Shown: in pieces, positions 6,612 to 7,954 of the stretch
Position numbering within the stretch: position 1 is the first letter of the stretch
Layout of the letters: each line of letters opens with the position of its first letter
NCBI RefSeq assembly: GCF_937906425.1
Contig: NZ_CALCYR010000074.1
Coordinates: 1 to 7,954 of the forward strand
Reading direction: 5' to 3'
From: an uncultured Methanobrevibacter sp.
GTDB lineage: Archaea > Methanobacteriota > Methanobacteria > Methanobacteriales > Methanobacteriaceae
Length of the DNA stretch: 7,954 nt
Position numbers and translations under genes: made by a program
The notes under the pieces: model-generated
The model's database searches: none
Seen by the model: only the letters and a program-made list of their open reading frames with translations
What the model was told of the DNA's origin: nothing

Positions 6612-6650
6612 AAAAAATTATTTTCCATATAAAACTAATTTTGCCCTAAA

Positions 6651-6706
6651 GGTTAATTTAAAAATTATTTAACCTTGAAAAAGGTTAATTTAAAAATTAT
6701 TTAACC
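6651..6706. promoter_or_regulatory. Two identical 24-bp palindromic elements upstream of tarI
   Basis: Bases 6651-6674 and 6683-6706 are identical. Each begins GGTTAA and ends TTAACC, with an A/T core that is itself nearly symmetrical. The copies start 32 bp apart, about three helical turns, and lie 54-109 bases before the tarI start. Identical spaced palindromes bounded by G/C pairs in otherwise A/T DNA suggest tandem operators for a dimeric regulator. They may overlap the core promoter, since their T/A core is TATA-like; a second TATA-like site (TTTTATAT) lies at 6627-6634. Confidence 0.5.
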
Positions 6707-6775
6707 CTAAAACATTCAATTTAAATCAAATTTCCTCAAAAATTTAAATTAAGCTTATTAAACAAGATTAATAAA

Positions 6776-6814
6776 ATTAATTTACAAATAAATTACCAAA
6801 GAATGTAAATTAAT
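6776..6814. promoter_or_regulatory. 10-bp inverted repeat
   Basis: ATTAATTTAC (6776-6785) is matched by its exact complement GTAAATTAAT (6805-6814) across a 19-base loop. It may be a weak hairpin or a regulator site; its function is unknown. Confidence 0.35.
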
Positions 6815-6844
6815 CAAATATATTTTTTACCAAAATACTTTATT

Positions 6845-6871
6845 GGATATTTTAAAAAAATTAAAATATCC
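6845..6871. other. Perfect 11-bp stem, 5-base loop hairpin
   Basis: GGATATTTTAA pairs exactly with TTAAAATATCC around AAAAA. It is the strongest short hairpin in the gap, roughly 250 bases from tarI and 325 from pyrF, so it is too far away to be a simple leader structure. It could be an operator, a terminator or part of a small RNA. Confidence 0.45.
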
Positions 6872-6990
6872 TTTTAAAAGCCCTAAATAAATAAAAAATA
6901 CAATATTATATATTTTTATAATCTTATAAAAAATTACCTATATGCAAATTTAAAAAGTCAAAGAATAGCTACATTAATCAATATGATTAA

Positions 6991-7135
6991 ATTTAATAAA
7001 AAACAAAATAATAATAGAATTATTTAAAAAAAATACACTTATTAAATTAATAAAAAAAACAAAATAATAGAATTATTTAAAAAAAAATACACTTGTTAAT
7101 TTAATAAAAAAACAAAATATTAATCGAATATTTTT
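6991..7135. repeat. 53-56-bp tandem repeat upstream of pyrF
   Basis: Three units with AAACAAAATA anchored at about 7001, 7057 and 7110; the first two also share GAATTATTTAAAAAAAA and ATACACTT, and the third is partial and diverged. There is no open frame. Confidence 0.8.
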
Positions 7136-7150
7136 ATAAAAACAAGATGA

Positions 7151-7160
7151 TTAATATAAA
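7151..7160 (+). promoter_or_regulatory. Candidate TATA box of pyrF
   Basis: TTAATATAAA, preceded by purine-rich AAGATGA as a possible BRE, would place transcription start near 7180 and leave a leader of about 17 bases holding the GTGAT ribosome binding site. Other A/T-rich boxes nearby are possible. Confidence 0.35.
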
Positions 7161-7196
7161 AAATTTTTTGAATTACTTTTAAATACTGTGATTAAA

Positions 7197-7844
7197 ATGA
7201 ATGTTAAAAACAATATTATACTTGCTATGGATTTAATGGATTTAAATGAAGCTGAAAAGGTATGCGAGTCAATCAACAAATACATCGATACAATAAAAAT
7301 CGGTTATCCATTGACACTTGCAGAAGGTCTTCGTACCATCAATCTCTTTAAGGAAAACTTTAACTACAAGGTCATTTGTGACTATAAGGTGGCAGACATT
7401 CCTGCAACCAATGAGAAAATAGCTAATCTCACCTTTGATGCAGGTGCAGATGCAATCATTTGTCATGGATTTGTAGGTCCTGACAGTGTGGAGGCCTGTA
7501 AGACTTCTGCAGAAGACCATGGAAGCGAAGTATTTCTCCTAACTGAAATGTCACATCCTGGAGCTGTAAAGTTTATACAAAGGGATGCGGATGAAATAGC
7601 CAGGATGGGAGTTGAAATGGGAATTAGCAATTTTGTTGCCCCATCAACAAGACCTGAAAGACTTAGCGAAATAAGGGATATCGTTGGAGAGGACTCATTT
7701 ATAATCTCACCTGGAGTTGGAACACAGGGAGGAGACCCTAAGGAAACCTTAAAATATTCAAATGCACTTATCATTGGCCGTTCAATTTACAATGCAGAAG
7801 ATCCTAAAACAGCAGTTGAGGAAATTATTGAATCCATTAAATAA
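7197..7844 (+). CDS. pyrF: Orotidine-5'-phosphate decarboxylase
   Basis: The enzyme converts orotidine 5'-phosphate to UMP and CO2, the last step of de novo pyrimidine synthesis. The 215-residue product has the archaeal short form of the family. The catalytic lysine and Asp-Lys-Asp network is present as K34 (DTIKIGYP) and D62, K64 and D67 (CDYKVADIP), corresponding to K42, D70, K72 and D75 of the Methanothermobacter enzyme. VFLLTEMSHPGA, STRPERL, SPGVGTQGGDP and GRSIY complete the phosphate and base binding site. I chose ATG at 7197; the frame extends to a GTG at 7188, but that GTGAT is the likely ribosome binding site, four bases before the ATG. It stands alone on the plus strand, divergent from tarI. 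UMP is a precursor of CTP, which TarI uses, but a regulatory link is not shown. Confidence 0.98.
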   Translation: MNVKNNIILAMDLMDLNEAEKVCESINKYIDTIKIGYPLTLAEGLRTINLFKENFNYKVICDYKVADIPATNEKIANLTFDAGADAIICHGFVGPDSVEACKTSAEDHGSEVFLLTEMSHPGAVKFIQRDADEIARMGVEMGISNFVAPSTRPERLSEIRDIVGEDSFIISPGVGTQGGDPKETLKYSNALIIGRSIYNAEDPKTAVEEIIESIK

Positions 7845-7852
7845 CTTTTTTA
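7845..7852 (+). terminator. T-run after pyrF
   Basis: A run of six T directly follows the pyrF stop codon, fitting archaeal oligo-T termination without a hairpin. Confidence 0.4.
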
Positions 7853-7954
7853 AAAATTTATAAAATTTATAAAATTTATAAATTTATAGAATTTATAGAA
7901 TTTATAGAATTTATAGAATTTATAGAATATATAAAATTTATAGAATTTATAGAA
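7851..7954. repeat. 9-bp microsatellite running off the right edge
   Basis: About eleven units of TAGAATTTA or its variant TAAAATTTA follow pyrF. Exact units begin at 7887, 7896, 7905, 7914 and 7941, with variants at 7923 (TAGAATATA) and 7932 and earlier TAAAATTTA units from about 7861. The array is not finished at the window end. It has stops in frame and is not coding. Confidence 0.93.

Larger units (their letters stand above)
6598..7196. other. Divergent tarI-pyrF intergenic region, no gene found
   Basis: About 600 bases of A/T-rich DNA with no convincing open frame. It holds two copies of a 24-bp palindrome, a 10-bp inverted repeat, a strong 11-bp hairpin, a candidate promoter box, a 53-56-bp tandem repeat and the pyrF promoter, each listed separately. 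No tRNA or known riboswitch is recognised. Confidence 0.7.

Noticed and set aside
6974..6990. Palindrome TTAATCAATATGATTAA as an operator
   Set aside because: A short A/T palindrome like this is expected by chance in this composition, and it is not repeated near a promoter.
7269..7774. Minus-strand frames inside pyrF
   Set aside because: They are shadows of the strongly conserved pyrF gene.
7851..7954. CRISPR array
   Set aside because: Units are 9 bp, contiguous and without spacers; the other arrays in the window also lack unique spacers.

Overview
The window is very AT-rich DNA, with intergenic stretches that are almost pure A/T. It most likely comes from a host-associated methanogenic archaeon of the Methanobacteriales, probably Methanobrevibacter or a close relative. 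Three things point there. PyrF is of the archaeal orotidine-5'-phosphate decarboxylase type and resembles the Methanothermobacter enzyme closely. Ribosome binding sites are of the archaeal GGTG/GTGAT kind. Long, repeat-filled A/T spacers lie between compact genes. The genus is an inference; no rRNA gene is present.

Layout, left to right. An incomplete minus-strand gene for an acidic, coiled-coil-like protein runs off the left edge (1-619). It lies 11 bases downstream of a minus-strand polysaccharide/teichoic-acid-type ABC transporter permease (631-1401). A divergent spacer of about 490 bases follows, holding a 23-bp palindromic tandem repeat and a lysine-rich relic of coding sequence. Next is a plus-strand DUF6270-type protein with SGNH-hydrolase-like residues (1893-2939), whose 3' end is copied twice more downstream. 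Three minus-strand genes then follow in the order of transcription tarI (5821-6597), tarJ (4390-5424) and a family 2 glycosyltransferase (3088-4095). They are separated by unusually long repeat-filled gaps. A spacer of about 600 bases with several inverted repeats separates tarI from the divergent plus-strand pyrF (7197-7844). After pyrF a 9-bp microsatellite runs to the right edge.

How the genes fit together. TarJ-like and TarI-like enzymes would convert ribulose 5-phosphate to ribitol 5-phosphate and then to CDP-ribitol, the activated precursor of ribitol-phosphate polymers such as wall teichoic acid. A glycosyltransferase, a TagG/Wzm-type export permease and a DUF6270 protein are the sort of genes found in bacterial teichoic-acid and capsule loci. 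The window therefore looks like part of an archaeal surface-polymer locus built on ribitol phosphate, next to the housekeeping gene pyrF. Not seen here are the polymerase (TarF/TarL type), the priming enzymes and a recognisable ABC ATPase; they could lie beyond the left edge or elsewhere.

The other striking trait is that nearly every gap carries its own tandem repeat family, with periods of about 9, 23, 46-62, 53-56, 65 and 76 bp. Two genes, and one gene relic, also carry repeats in their coding tails.
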